A stretch of 64,000 nucleotides of DNA from Lantana camara. Taxonomy: Eukaryota > Streptophyta > Magnoliopsida > Lamiales > Verbenaceae. Below are positions 22,605 to 33,693 of this stretch, in pieces. The stretch lies in NCBI GenBank assembly GCA_037501455.1, contig CM074856.1, forward strand, positions 20,853,001-20,917,000. Direction: 5' to 3'. The position numbers and the translations under genes are program-made. The notes under the pieces were generated by a model that searched no databases, was not told the DNA's origin, and saw nothing but the letters and a program-made list of their open reading frames with translations. How positions within the stretch are numbered: the stretch's first letter is position 1; every line of letters starts with the position of its first letter.

Positions 22605-23168
22605 TAATATTTATATATGTTATATATCATACATATTACATATCAGTATGCATGAATATATATGTATATTGGCGTGTTATATATATATACGTATGAATGA
22701 ATATATGTATTGCCGTGCGGTGGTGGTGTAATTAATATATATATACATAAATATTACTTTATTATATATATTTATTATATATTATAACTCTGTATAACAT
22801 CATTTTCTAAATATTATATTTAACCCATTAAATTCATATTTATTATATATAATTTAATATTTGAAATGATAAATCATATCATCTCATATTAATTAATGAT
22901 TTGATTTATTAAATTTAGATTTTTAAAACCACTCTAGATATAGTTAGGAATAATTATTAAAATAAAAATTGTTATACTAAATGAATGGGTAAAATAGGAA
23001 AATCAAGTAAAAGTTTGATGATGTCATCAAAAATTTAAAAGAACCCTAATTTATGGGTGTTTTGTGTAAATTTCAAACTCCTCAATGGGTGTATATGTAA
23101 TTATTTGACTAAGAGGGTCACAAGTTGTAATTTCTAATACTCCCATGGGGTCTATATGTAATTAACTC
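22172..23168. mobile_element. MITE with long terminal inverted repeats, copy 1
   Basis: This 997-bp non-coding element has left and right arms that are imperfect inverted repeats over roughly 330 bp, with a TA/TAA-rich centre. Its ends are GGTTAATTAC and GTAATTAAC. A 10-bp direct repeat TATATTAATA flanks it (22162-22171, 23169-23178). Long arms and a 9-10-bp target duplication suggest a Mutator-type MITE. No transposase is present. Confidence 0.78.
22511..22603. repeat. (TA)n(TAA)n microsatellite in the MITE centre
   Basis: A short TA run is followed by about 26 TAA units. The MITE copy at 50213 has only TA runs here, so the TAA expansion is specific to this copy. Confidence 0.95.
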
Positions 23169-23416
23169 TATATTAATATTAGAACAGTCCTTGTTAAACT
23201 ATATATATATATTTTTTAAGTTAAAAAAGTTTTAATTCTACGAAGAGTCCTATTATAAGTTAATAAGTACTTTTTAAATATAGTTAAATTAATAATTTAT
23301 AATATGTAATTACATAGTTATCCCTAACTAATAATTATTCATATAATTATTATAAGGGTATTTTAGGCGATTCGTATTTTGTAAGAAACAACTCGCACTT
23401 TTAAAATATACATAGA

Positions 23417-24400
23417 TATAGATTAGGGGATTTAGAAAAAAATAAAAAGTGTATTGGGAAAGTAAAACATAGAATTTTCAAATAGGGGAGTTTAGGATAA
23501 ATTTTAGAGAGAGCTGATTCTTATAATTTACTGTCCCAAAAATTATCAGCAAAACTATTTTGTAGAATTTGCCACCTAAACTATTCATTTTTTTTAGACT
23601 TTACTACCTTCGCGGGAAAAGTACCAAAACACCCTCATTTTGGGCATGTGCTGGGCACATGATGCCTTTATCGGAATATTTTGGTCGAAAAATCCAACTT
23701 AGGTGAAAAAGTGTAAAATTTAAAAGTTGAGGTGGTGATCGGAAAAAAAAAAAAAGAATATTTAGATGGCAAAGTCTAAAAAATAGAATAATTCAGATGA
23801 AAAAAAAAAAAAAAAAACCTCCAAAATTTTTTCAAAAAAGAGAGTATATTTTAGCCGTGGCTGGGACTTGAACCCAGGACATCCAAAGATGTCGAATTTG
23901 ATCAAATCATATTGCTACAACGGCTTACTCTTTCATTTACTGACTAGTATAGTATTTATCTGTTTGCTACTAATCTAGTTTCATTACCATACCTATGAAA
24001 TAATATTAACGTAATAACATGATTTATTTATCCAAAATCTTGAGTAGGGTGTACGCAATTGGTGAGGGTGATTTTATAAGTGAAATGGCGCCTAGTCCCA
24101 GGTTTATAAAATTATAAATTGTAATTGCATATTTATTTTTTAAAATCGAACGGTTTAGGTTGAGCAGTACCATTTGATAGCTGGTGGATTGACGGTTTGA
24201 CAGATTATATATATAAATTTTAATAAAACCCTTTTATACTCACAATTTAACCTCAATAAACAAAAAAAAAAAAAAAAAAAAAAAAAACAAAAAATATGAT
24301 AATTTTTCAATTTATAACGTGTTGCAACACTAATGCATAATGGTTTGACAGATTATATATATAAATTTTAATAAAACCCTTTTATACTCACAATTTAACC
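23417..24400 (+). repeat. Satellite monomer, left part
   Basis: This resumes at TATAGATTAGGGG after the Helitron 5' end. It includes a tRNA-like sequence (23853-23924). A 148-bp local duplication (from 24199, repeated from 24347) precedes the Athila insertion, which lies in the second copy. The monomer continues at 43788. Confidence 0.9.
23853..23924 (-). other. tRNA-like sequence in a satellite monomer
   Basis: It is identical in layout to 16621-16692: 72 nt with a perfect T arm and B box. Confidence 0.55.
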
Positions 24401-25835
24401 TGTTAGGTTTATTTTATACCTGTATTTGAGCATGTTTTATGTCATGATTTGACGGATTTTAGGCCTTATATTGTTATAATTGCTCTTATTTCAGGTATAT
24501 TATGCTCGGAGATGGTTAAAGTTGAAACGAGGCAAGAAACGAGAGTTTAGATGCCGAGATTGATAAATTCGTGTGAAGATTCAAATTTCCCGCGCATGGA
24601 GGATGGGAACGGCCCTTCCAAGCCCTTTGTATTTTGGGAAGGGCCGTTCCGGAAAGTCAGCTTTAGTACCTTTGACCGAGGATGGGAACGGCCGTTCCCA
24701 TCCCAAGCCTTTCCTGGGAACGACCGTTCCCAGCAGCGCTGGCATTTGTGGGGGAGGCCGTTCCGCAGGCCGTTCCAGGGGGCGTTTGGTGGACTATTTA
24801 AGGCAGTTTTCAGCATTTCTCTTGGGGAGACTCATCTAGGGTTTAATTTAGGGTTAATTTAGGAATCTCTTCTAGCTTTATCTTTGATCCTTAGAGCTTT
24901 AATTAGATTGTAGTTGTTAATTCCTTTCTAGAACAATCATTTCTTTTATTTTCAGTCCTAGTTAGATTTAATTGCTTTAAGTTTGATACTAATGTCTCTA
25001 GTTTTGGAACTTGTTCATGTTTTTGAGAGTTTTGTTCTTGATATTTGATATTTGGTTTAATTCAATGAATATGCATGTTTTCAGTATGATCTCTATTATT
25101 TCCTTGCTTTCTAGTGTTAATATGAGTGGCTAATTTCTTGGACAAAGGGAGGTGATGAATTATGTAGGGTAAGTGTTTGATGAAATGCCTAGGTGGGACT
25201 ACTTGATCTTATGCTTGTGAAATTGCTTTGTTTGCATGTTTAAGCTTGATCACCTTAGATATGAACTTAGATTTGCATGCCAATCGAGAGATTGTATGTT
25301 AATTGGATGAAATTTCACAACACTTAAGTTTTAGGTATCAAGACATTTAGCCTAATCTTGAGCAATCGAGCAATAGAGTAACCGGGCCAAGCCGCTAGTT
25401 ATTTTGTTGCACTAGTCTTGTTTGTTTGATCTAATTAATGAGCTAATGACCACGAGAGTAGGCTTTAGACTTTGATTAGGTACACGCACTTGACTTCGAG
25501 AGGAGCTTGTGTATACTATAGTGATTAGGATTGTGAGATCTTTGTCCCATTAAAGCATTAATTGAGCACGAACCTTGCATGATCATTACTACCCCATTGC
25601 CACTTAGTTAACTTGGTTTTTCGCTACGTTATTCGCTTCCTAGTTGGTTCTAGTTTGTTAATCTTAGTTAACTTTCATTTCCATAAGTAGTTAATTCACT
25701 CTTTCTCTCGTCTCGGTCTATAGATTGGTGAAAACATTAGGTAATTGATTGATTTACTCCTCCCCGTGGATTCGACCCCTTTTGCTACATTGACTTATTG
25801 ATGCTTGCACTTGGGCTTTATTAAAACAACCAACA
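24401..25835 (+). repeat. 5' LTR of the Athila-type element
   Basis: This LTR is 1435 bp and starts TGTTAGG. It carries palindromic words: TGGGAACGGCCGTTCCCA at 24683-24700, a near copy at 24715-24732, and half-words around 24603-24660 and 24757-24778. A TATTTAA at about 24796 may be the TATA box. Confidence 0.92.
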
Positions 25836-25841
25836 AGTTTT

Positions 25842-25859
25842 TGGCGCCGTTGCCGGGGA
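25842..25859 (+). promoter_or_regulatory. Primer binding site, tRNA-Asp type
   Basis: TGGCGCCGTTGCCGGGGA complements the 3' end of plant tRNA-Asp, the standard primer of Athila elements. Confidence 0.88.
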
Positions 25860-25958
25860 GGCGTTTAAGTCACCCTTACCGATTGTTAGTAACTAGTGAA
25901 TTAGACCTTTATTTTTATTTGATTTTGATGCTTGTTTGTCTCTTGTAGGTTCTTGTGC

Positions 25959-27194
25959 ATGAGAAGAGCTAAAAGTTGGGAGAATTTGAAACATTATCCG
26001 GACATCGAAAAGAAACTTCGTGCATTAAGGAAGGAAAGGAGACAAGAGGTATCAACCCCGATTCAAATGGAAGATTTTAATGCAAATGATGCCCTTAATG
26101 GGGCAAATAGAGGGCAAAGACCACAACCACCCAACAAACCACCTCAAAGGCAAATTAGGGAATATGCCATGCCAAGTATGGAGAACATCCAACAAAACTT
26201 TGGAAGACCGGGAGTGGGAGCGAACCACTTTGAGATTAAGCCGACCTATATTTCTCTCCTCCAACAAAATCAATTCACCGGTTTAGCTACGGAAGATCCC
26301 ATTTCTTATGTGAATTGGTTCATTGAGGTTTGTGACACATTCAAACTCAACAATGTGCCCGAGGAAGCTATTAGAATTCGACTCTTTCCATTCTCTTTGA
26401 GGGATAGGGCGAAGGCTTGGCATAGTGCTCTTCCGTATGAGACTAAGGGATCATGGTCTTTATTGTCTCAAGCCTTCTTGGATAAGTTTTTCCCGCACGC
26501 TAAAACAGTTAAGCTCCAGAATGAAATCACTTCATTCAGGCAATATGAAGGAGAGACCTTATACGAAGCTTGGGAACGGTTTAAGGAAATACAAAGAAAG
26601 TGTCCTCACCATGGATGCGAAAATTGGAAGCTAGTCCAATCATTCTATGGAGGAATCTCCCAAGCTTTGAAGGTCATGATTGACTCCGCCGTGGGGGGCG
26701 CTATAGTGACCATGTACGAAACCGATGCTATACAATTGTTGGAAAGGATGGCGGCTAACAATTCTTGGGCAAATGAAAGGGGTACCACACCAATCCCAAG
26801 GCCTTCAAGCTCAACACCCGGCATGTTACAAGTTGGCGAATATACCGCAGTGCAAGCTAAAATTGAGGCTTTGGAGAAACAAATGGAACAATTTAAGGTT
26901 AATTCCGTGTCAAATCAATCCCCTCCTATGCAACAATCAACTTGTGAGATGTGTAGTGGGCCACACAACTATGATTCATGCCCTTATGCTTCTCAAGAAA
27001 ATCCATCAAACCCACCTTCATGTCCCGAACAAGTAAATGTTTTAAACCAACAAAGACCACAATACAACCCTCATTCCAACACATACAATCCAGGACTACG
27101 CAACCACCCTAACTTTTCTTGGTCCAATCCCAACAACGCACAAAATGCTCCAAGACCACCACCACCACCTAGAAACCCCGGAAATTTCCAATAA
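25959..27194 (+). pseudogene. Athila gag, broken
   Basis: This encodes the capsid protein part. The retrotransposon gag domain covers residues about 80-270 (motifs such as VNWFIEVCDTFKLN and AKAWHSALP). It is followed by a C-x2-C-x3-H-x4-C zinc knuckle near residue 329 (CEMCSGPHNYDSC) and a Pro/Asn/Gln-rich tail. I start at the ATG at 25959 because the upstream in-frame extension begins with TTG. The frame stops at 27192-27194, but gag-like coding continues in the same frame to about 27505, so this TAA looks like a nonsense mutation. Confidence 0.85.
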
Positions 27195-28636
27195 CCTCCT
27201 CCTTTCCCTCCACCACAAGCCCATTACCAAACCCCACAAACTCACTATCAAGCACTACCTCCACAACAACCCCAAAAGCAAGGATGGGAAACCGCATTTG
27301 AGAAGTTCCTTAATGTTTCCTCGGACCGTTTCAAGAGCTTGGAAACACAAGTGGATCAAGTGGTCACACAAAACCGGAACATTGAGATCCAAATTGGGCA
27401 ACTTGCTAATGCTATAAATCCTAGGCCCCAAGGAACACTTCCTAGTAAGACGGAGGCTAATCCAAGAGAGCATTGTAATGCTATCATGTTAAGGAGTGGT
27501 AGTACTATGATGAGCCTCCTTTGCCTAAGAGGTTGGATGCCGGAACAAGTGGGGAGAGTCAAGAGGAGAAATTGGATGAGGAGTGGGAGAAGCAAGTGAA
27601 GACAAAGGAAGTTGGAGAAAAGAATGATCTTATGCCTAAGATGAGTGATGAGAAGAAATACGAGAAAGAAGATGAGCTAAGAGACAAAGAAGTTAGGAAA
27701 AATCATGATGATGAGCTCTCTTCGAAACCAAAGGCATACATTCCCCCGAAGGCGTATGTTCCACCAATTCCATTCCCACAACGATTGTAAAAGAAAAATT
27801 TGGAAAAGCAATTTGAAAAGTTCCTTAATGTATTCAAGCAACTTCATATAAATATTCCTTTTGCCGAGGCATTGGCTCAAATGCCAACATATTTGAAGTT
27901 CTTGAAGGAATTGGTTTCAAACAAAAGGAAGCTCGAGGACTTTGCCACCGTTGCACTCACCGAGGAGTGTAGTGCTATCATCCAAAGGAAGCTTCCTCCA
28001 AAACTCAAGGATCCCGGGAGTTTCTCTATCCCTTTGACTATTGGATCTTTACATTTTGAAAATGCTTTATGTGATTTAGGAGCAAGTGTTAGCCTAATTC
28101 CCTTGTCTACTTGTAGGAAATTGGGCTTGGAGGAGTTTAAACCGACGAATATGATGCTCCAATTGGCGGATCGTTCCATAAAGTACCCAATAGGGATCCT
28201 AGAAGATGTTTTGGTGAAGGTTGGAAAATTCTTCATCCCCGTGGATTTTGTGGTTTTGGATATTGAAGATGATGAGCACTTGCCATTAATTTTAGGTAGG
28301 TCGTTCCTAGCTACGGCCGGAGCTAATATTGATGTTCAAAATGGCCTACTCTCATTCAAAATCGGGGATGATAAAGTGGAATTCAAGATTTTTCGTTTTA
28401 TGAGTGTACCACCGCCTCCGGATAAGTGTTGTAAGGTGAAGTTTGTCAATGAGAAACCGATCAAGATGCTTTCAATCCAAGAGAAGATAGATCCGGGAGA
28501 CAAAGGGAGAAAACCAAAGTTTGAAAATTCAAGGAGAAGAGATGTGATGGCTTTGGATACTTGGAGATCAAAATCCGGTTTGGAGGGTATCAAGAACGAG
28601 GTCACTCCATGTGACTCGTCACATTTGGATTTTTGA
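27195..28636 (+). pseudogene. Athila gag C-terminus and aspartic protease, broken
   Basis: The gag tail continues in the original frame to about 27505. A frameshift then moves coding to the frame used by 27521-27790. A second in-frame TAA (27788-27790) interrupts the charged linker. The protease follows at about 27800-28636, with CDLGASVSLIPL as the active-site region (DLGAS is usual in Athila in place of DSG/DTG) and LPLILGRSFLATA as the conserved second block. With two nonsense changes and a frameshift it cannot give one polyprotein. Coding ends soon after the protease, where RT would normally follow. Confidence 0.82.
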
Positions 28637-30326
28637 TCCTTGATCATGGTTACAAAGTCGAGCTAGCGACTATAAACCTAGAACTATAATTTTCTAACCC
28701 TTCTCTTTTCTTTTCCCCCTCCCTTGTCTTTGATTGGAATTAACTCTTTCGTGTTTGCTCTTTGGATGTAGGTTTGTTTATTTTGGATTGAAGTGCTTGA
28801 AGAAAGTGGCTCGCCAATTGAGGTCTTTTATAGCTTTATATTTGAAGATTGTTGCTTGAGTTAAATGCATATGTGATTTGTATAGTTGAGAATCATTGAA
28901 GTTTATGCATATTGTTAGGGGATATTTAGATACATGTGAGATCTTGTGCTCTTGAGAAATATGTGTTTGATTGATGAATCTTGATGTTTTGTAGTGTACA
29001 ATCCATGATAAGCATGTATGAGTGAAATGGTTGTGTTGCAATAAAAATCTTTGAAATTATTGGGAAGTATACTCTTGTGGGGTGATTTTTGCTTGTGTAG
29101 TGCTTTGAGTGTGAAAATTTTGAGAAATATTTGAACATTTGGGAATTTTTATGCACATGTTGTGAAATCATATGTTTTGAATGCTAAATTTTGATGAAAT
29201 TGTGAGTTAAATGTGCATTCTTGTGTTTATTTGGGGTTAGATAGATTCCGGTATACTATGGTATGTGTTGAAAATACGAGCTTGAATTTGTAATTCTTGC
29301 GTGTTTAAATACCGGAATATTTTGGTAGAGGCCAATTTTTGATAGATTTAATGTTGAGGTTAAGGAATTGTTCATTTCCGGTTTGTTTAGACTTGTTTTG
29401 GGTCATTTTATGACTTTTTGTGTGAATTCCGGAGTTTGGTTTCAAATATTACACTTACCTCTCTCCTTTTCCTTGGCCAACCTTCTGTAAAGAATCCACC
29501 CTCGTGGAAATTTCAGCCTGAGAAAATCCACCCTCGCGGATTTCTGCCAAATTCAGCCAAACTACTGTAACGTTTCCACCCTCGCGGAATTTTTCTCTTG
29601 AAGAAATCCACCCTCGCGGATTTCTATTTTTCCAGAAATTCTGATTCTCTTTTAATTGCTGAAACACGTTTTCATTCCCTCGCCGACGGTGGGAACGGCC
29701 GTTCCCATCTCAGGTACAACATGGGAACGGCCGTTCCCATATTCGCCCCTTTTATACCTGACCGAGATCCGAAATGGCCATTCCCGTGTCAAGCTTAATA
29801 TGGGAACGACCGTTCCCATTAGCGGAGCCCGTTTTTATAATCAAAAACGCGATTTTTCCCCCCTTTTATTAAAACATTACAGTAGCTTTGCTCTTCCCCC
29901 TTCCCTTCTCGTAAACGCAGCAACCTTCCCCCTTCCCCATTTCGAACCGAAACAGCGCAGCAGCAAACCGCCGCGTCTTCACCACTCCGGCGACTTCCGT
30001 CCGACGCCGGCGACCGACAGCAACATTCCGGCATCATTTATCCTTCCATTTTGGTAAGCCCCACTCCCCACTTCACTATTTTGTCCAAATTCTTCCCAAT
30101 TCCAGCCCCTTTTCCTCATTTCCGAATTTACCGATTCTTGATCATTTCTTCGAGATATTTGTGTTGCTTTTGTGCTTTAAATTCTGAATCTTAGATTTCT
30201 TGAGCATTTGTTGGCTTTCCCACACCTAATTGTCTAAAATCAGCCCTTCACAGCCTTGCACACAAGGTGTTCGATCAATTGCCCGAACCAAATTTTAGTC
30301 TCTTTTTGCCCAAATTCTCTGCAAGA
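28637..30326. other. Non-coding segment replacing pol in the Athila-type element
   Basis: No RT, RNase H or integrase motifs appear in any frame here. AT-rich sequence is followed by two clusters of inverted words. AAATCC...GGATTT words lie at about 29491-29623, and GGGAAC...GTTCCC words at 29690-29707, 29722-29739 and 29801-29818. The part from about 29870 to 30326 is a C/T-rich leader of the ORF-1-like gene. Confidence 0.75.
29490..29818. repeat. Two clusters of inverted-repeat words
   Basis: Four copies of the AAATCCACCCTCGCGGATTT type lie at about 29491, 29524, 29573 and 29604. They are followed by three TGGGAACGGCCGTTCCCA-type palindromes (29690, 29722, 29801) and a weaker one near 29773. 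The second word also fills this element's LTRs. The first matches the word in the nested element's LTRs. Confidence 0.88.
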
Positions 30327-30766
30327 ATGGTTCGTAAACGTGCTAGAGCTAATCCCGCTGCATCCTCCTCATCCCACCCTCCGTCGGAAATTGAAGAAGA
30401 AGAAGATCGACCTCCAAGGAGAAACCTTTCCGGCCGAAAGCTCATTTCTACGAAGTATTGGGATGAGCCTGTTCTTAGAGAGCTCCTACTCTTCCGCCAA
30501 GTCCAACATTTGTTTGAGAATATCGGGTGGTTGAGTTTCATTACTAACCGGGTGCATACTTATCCCCAACTCACAAGAGAGTTCGCCGAGACTTTGCATT
30601 GGAATAAGCATACGGGGATAGCCACTTTCATGCTTTATGGAGTGGAATACACGAAAGATGCTGACTTTCTTCGTCAAACTTTTGGTTTTCCCGAAGCTAC
30701 CGGCCGTGATTTGCCCGTTGAATGGGAGAGCATTCATCACTTGGACAACATTTGGCGATCTTTTGA
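30327..30766 (+). pseudogene. ATHILA ORF-1-like gene, 5' part (split by insertion)
   Basis: The ATG at 30327 starts a basic N-terminus (MVRKRAR), a Ser/Glu-rich linker, and a conserved region containing KYWDEPVL, IGWLSFI and DADFLRQTFGFPE. It resembles the ATHILA ORF-1 family of Athila elements (family named from memory; its function is uncertain). The frame is cut at 30766 by a nested LTR and continues at about 39963. I regard the pieces as one gene of about 410 codons, now disrupted. Confidence 0.78.
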
Positions 30767-33673
30767 TGTAACGCCCCGACTTTTCGGCCATACAGGTATG
30801 ACGTCATGAGTGGGTTTAGACTGAGAGTTATGTGACATTTATGTGTTTTAATTGTTAAGTGATCGTTTAACATATTAATTTCGTGAACTAAATTACTATC
30901 ATGTGACTAATATGACTTAGATGATTTATTTGATTATGCTATTTGAATTTGCTTATAACATGCTTACTTGCCAATTAAATATTTATTTCACTTGTGCACT
31001 TATTTGAAATTATATGAAATCCTTGGACTCAATCGAACTTTTAATTGGACCTCAATTATTCACCAACCAAACTTTCGGGACCCAATTGGAGCTTTTAAAT
31101 TGTAGAAGGACCAAAGTGTGATTTTCCCTCTTTCCTTCCCTTTAATTCACGATCAAAGTCCCCCCCCCCCCCCCCCCAATCCATTCTTCTTCTTTCATTT
31201 CTTCTATCAAAAGAAAAGCTCCCAACTCCCTTCCTCTTCTCCTTCTTTGATCGGACCATCAAGCAAGCAAGGAGACAAGAGATTTCTTCAAGCTTTGGCC
31301 CAAGAATTCAAGCTCCAACCATTTCTTCTTCTTCTCCATCCTTTTCTTCCAAGGTATAAGTGTATATATATGAGTATGTTGGGTGATAACTAGGGTTGGG
31401 GAATTCTTGCTTTATAACTTGAATCTTTGGGTGTATATGCATGAATAGATGATAATCTTTGAATCCTAAGCTTGATTGTTGATATTCTTGGGGCAAGAAG
31501 GTATATATATATATATATGTGGGTTTATGAATTTAGTTGTTTTAATTGTCCTAAACTTGTATTTAATGTTCCTACATAGTATATTGCATGTTTTAAGTGA
31601 TTTGGGTTGAGTTTTGAGGTGTTTTGGTGATTTTTGGTCTTCTCCCGCGTTTGTGCCCTGTTTTCTGCATTTTTTTCGCCACTGACCTAAATCCACGAGG
31701 GTGGATTTTTCCTTTTGGAAAAATCCATGGGGGTGGATTTGATGCAGAAACGTTGGACCATCCCCTGTTTTGGCCTGAGATTGTTTTGCTTCGTTCTCCC
31801 TCATACGAACTCGGATTGACCTGATTTTTGAACCCACGGAAACCTATTGAAGTCTAGAACATCCTCAAATTGGAATAATCTTAATATATTTTTCCATTTA
31901 TGAGATATGATCAATTCATTTTGGTGTCGCGACTTCTTCGACAATCTGCGTTCGTCCAACTTCAAACCTATGCCATTTTCACCTCGCTTTGAACCATGAT
32001 TCGTGCCACATATCCTTGAAAACCTCTATGTGTCTAGTTTCACCTCCAACAAGCAAAACGTAATTCCAATTTGTCAAACTCAAGTTATACCCAATTTTCT
32101 ACAGCTTGCGCATCTTCGTAAATTGTCAATTTTTCCTAACTTTTGCTAAACTTTGCCAAAACTCGTTCTATCGCCTTCCTTGCACCTCCTAGACTCCTTA
32201 TGTGACTTATATGCATTATATACATGCCTAATTGATCCATATGCCTTGTTAACATGTATTGTAATATATTATGAATTGAATGATTAAAACATGTATGTGT
32301 CTAAATGGCTTTATTGGTGTGCATGAACATGATCACATCAACTCATGACATCTTATGATCTATTGTATATTGAAACATGACATAGAATTTCACGAACACC
32401 TCATGTTAATGCCGTGCGTCCTAATTGGTTTCATATTGAGTCTCACCTCACCTCTCTTGCACAGATTTTGAGTCCGTTGGAGACGAGGCCGATCCGAGAG
32501 GCTCTTGTGTTCTCCTCTTTGCGGTTAAGGTGGGTTTCTCTTCTACTTAGATAAAACGACCCGATATATCTCCCTATGTGAAAAGTTTTAAGCCAAAGTA
32601 ATATGATATATATATATTGAGTCTTTTATCGAGTAAATGATTGCAAACGTAAAGCCCTTGTTTCTTAAACCTACCAAATGTTTTGGCGAGAATGAATGAA
32701 TGTTCACAATGAATGGGGCCCAGGGGCTTGGTGTGAGTGGGGAACCGAGGAGGCATGGGCTGACGGGAAACCCTCACACTAGTCCCACCAATGAACGGCG
32801 TAACCGGACCTCGTTAGGAGTTAGCGAGGAATAGACGCTGAGTGCCATCTGGGGAGTCATGTTCCCCTTTTGGTCAATGAATGGGTGGATGGGCCTTGCA
32901 AACCCGCCACCAACCCGGAGGAAGAAGGTGTAAATGTTATTGAATGCGCACGAAAGAATGATATGCATGAAAAGAAAGAATGAATGAACGAATGAATGTT
33001 AATGAATGTTAATGAATGTTAATGTAGTACACGAGGTGTTGGTTGGAGATAATGCATGCCCACTCGCCGGGCCATTAATGACCTAATGTTAATGAATTGT
33101 TATAATCCCTTTTGATGATTTCTATTTGCCCACTTGGGAAATCCTTTAAAAACCTCACTTGGGATTATAGCTTGCATGTGATTGTTAAATTCCGTTGTAT
33201 ATTATAATTATGCCCTGCTTTTATACCCACCAGTCCCTTTTGGACTGAACCCGTTTGGCTTTTGGTTGTGTTGTGCAGGCGTCAAGGGAGCTAGGCGGGA
33301 TTTCGAGTCATAGGTTTTACTTTCGTCTTTTAACCCTTGTATTTTGGTCTTACACTCGCATTTTGCACGTTGGATCATTGTATTGTTTAAAAATGGAGCG
33401 TATTGGTTGTTTCGAGCCGTGACGGCAATTAGTAATGTTTATGACTTATTTTTGGAGTTTTGATGCTCATTGAATGTATATATGATGTATGTTCGTTTAT
33501 TGCTTCCGCTTTAATGTTTATTCTGATTTTATGGTTCAAGGGTTAGTCCCGCCTAGCATAGAGTGTGTGTTTGTCCCCGTTCGCCGTGATTTGGCTCGGG
33601 TATGGATCGTCCATTTCATATTCGGGTCGAATCTCGGTGCGGGGGATGTGACACCTTGCGCTCGGGTGTTACA
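30767..33673 (+). repeat. 5' LTR of the nested element
   Basis: The ends are TGTAAC and GTTACA. Contents include an 18-C homopolymer (31160-31177), inverted words AAATCCACGAGGGTGGATTT (31689-31708) and a variant (31721-31740), and short GAATGTTAAT repeats near 32985-33022. The blocks at 31620-31637 and 31972-31986 are shared with the LTRs at 58 and 17575. Confidence 0.92.
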
Positions 33674-33681
33674 TCCTTAAG

Positions 33682-33693
33682 TGGTATCAGAGC
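33682..33693 (+). promoter_or_regulatory. Primer binding site, initiator-Met tRNA type
   Basis: TGGTATCAGAGC lies eight bases after the LTR end. Confidence 0.87.

Larger units (their letters stand above)
20479..23416 (-). mobile_element. Helitron copy 1, 5' part only
   Basis: From TCCTAATAAA onward this matches 48999-51440. The right end is the Helitron 5' terminus on the minus strand (TCTATGTATATTTTAAAAG), ending at 23416 and followed by satellite sequence TATAGATTAGGGG, the same site as in copy 2. The 3' part, which in copy 2 holds the Rep and LINE relics and the hairpin, is missing; the truncated LTR element sits there instead. The interior is very AT-rich and non-coding, with a 485-bp duplication and a MITE. 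Confidence 0.7.
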
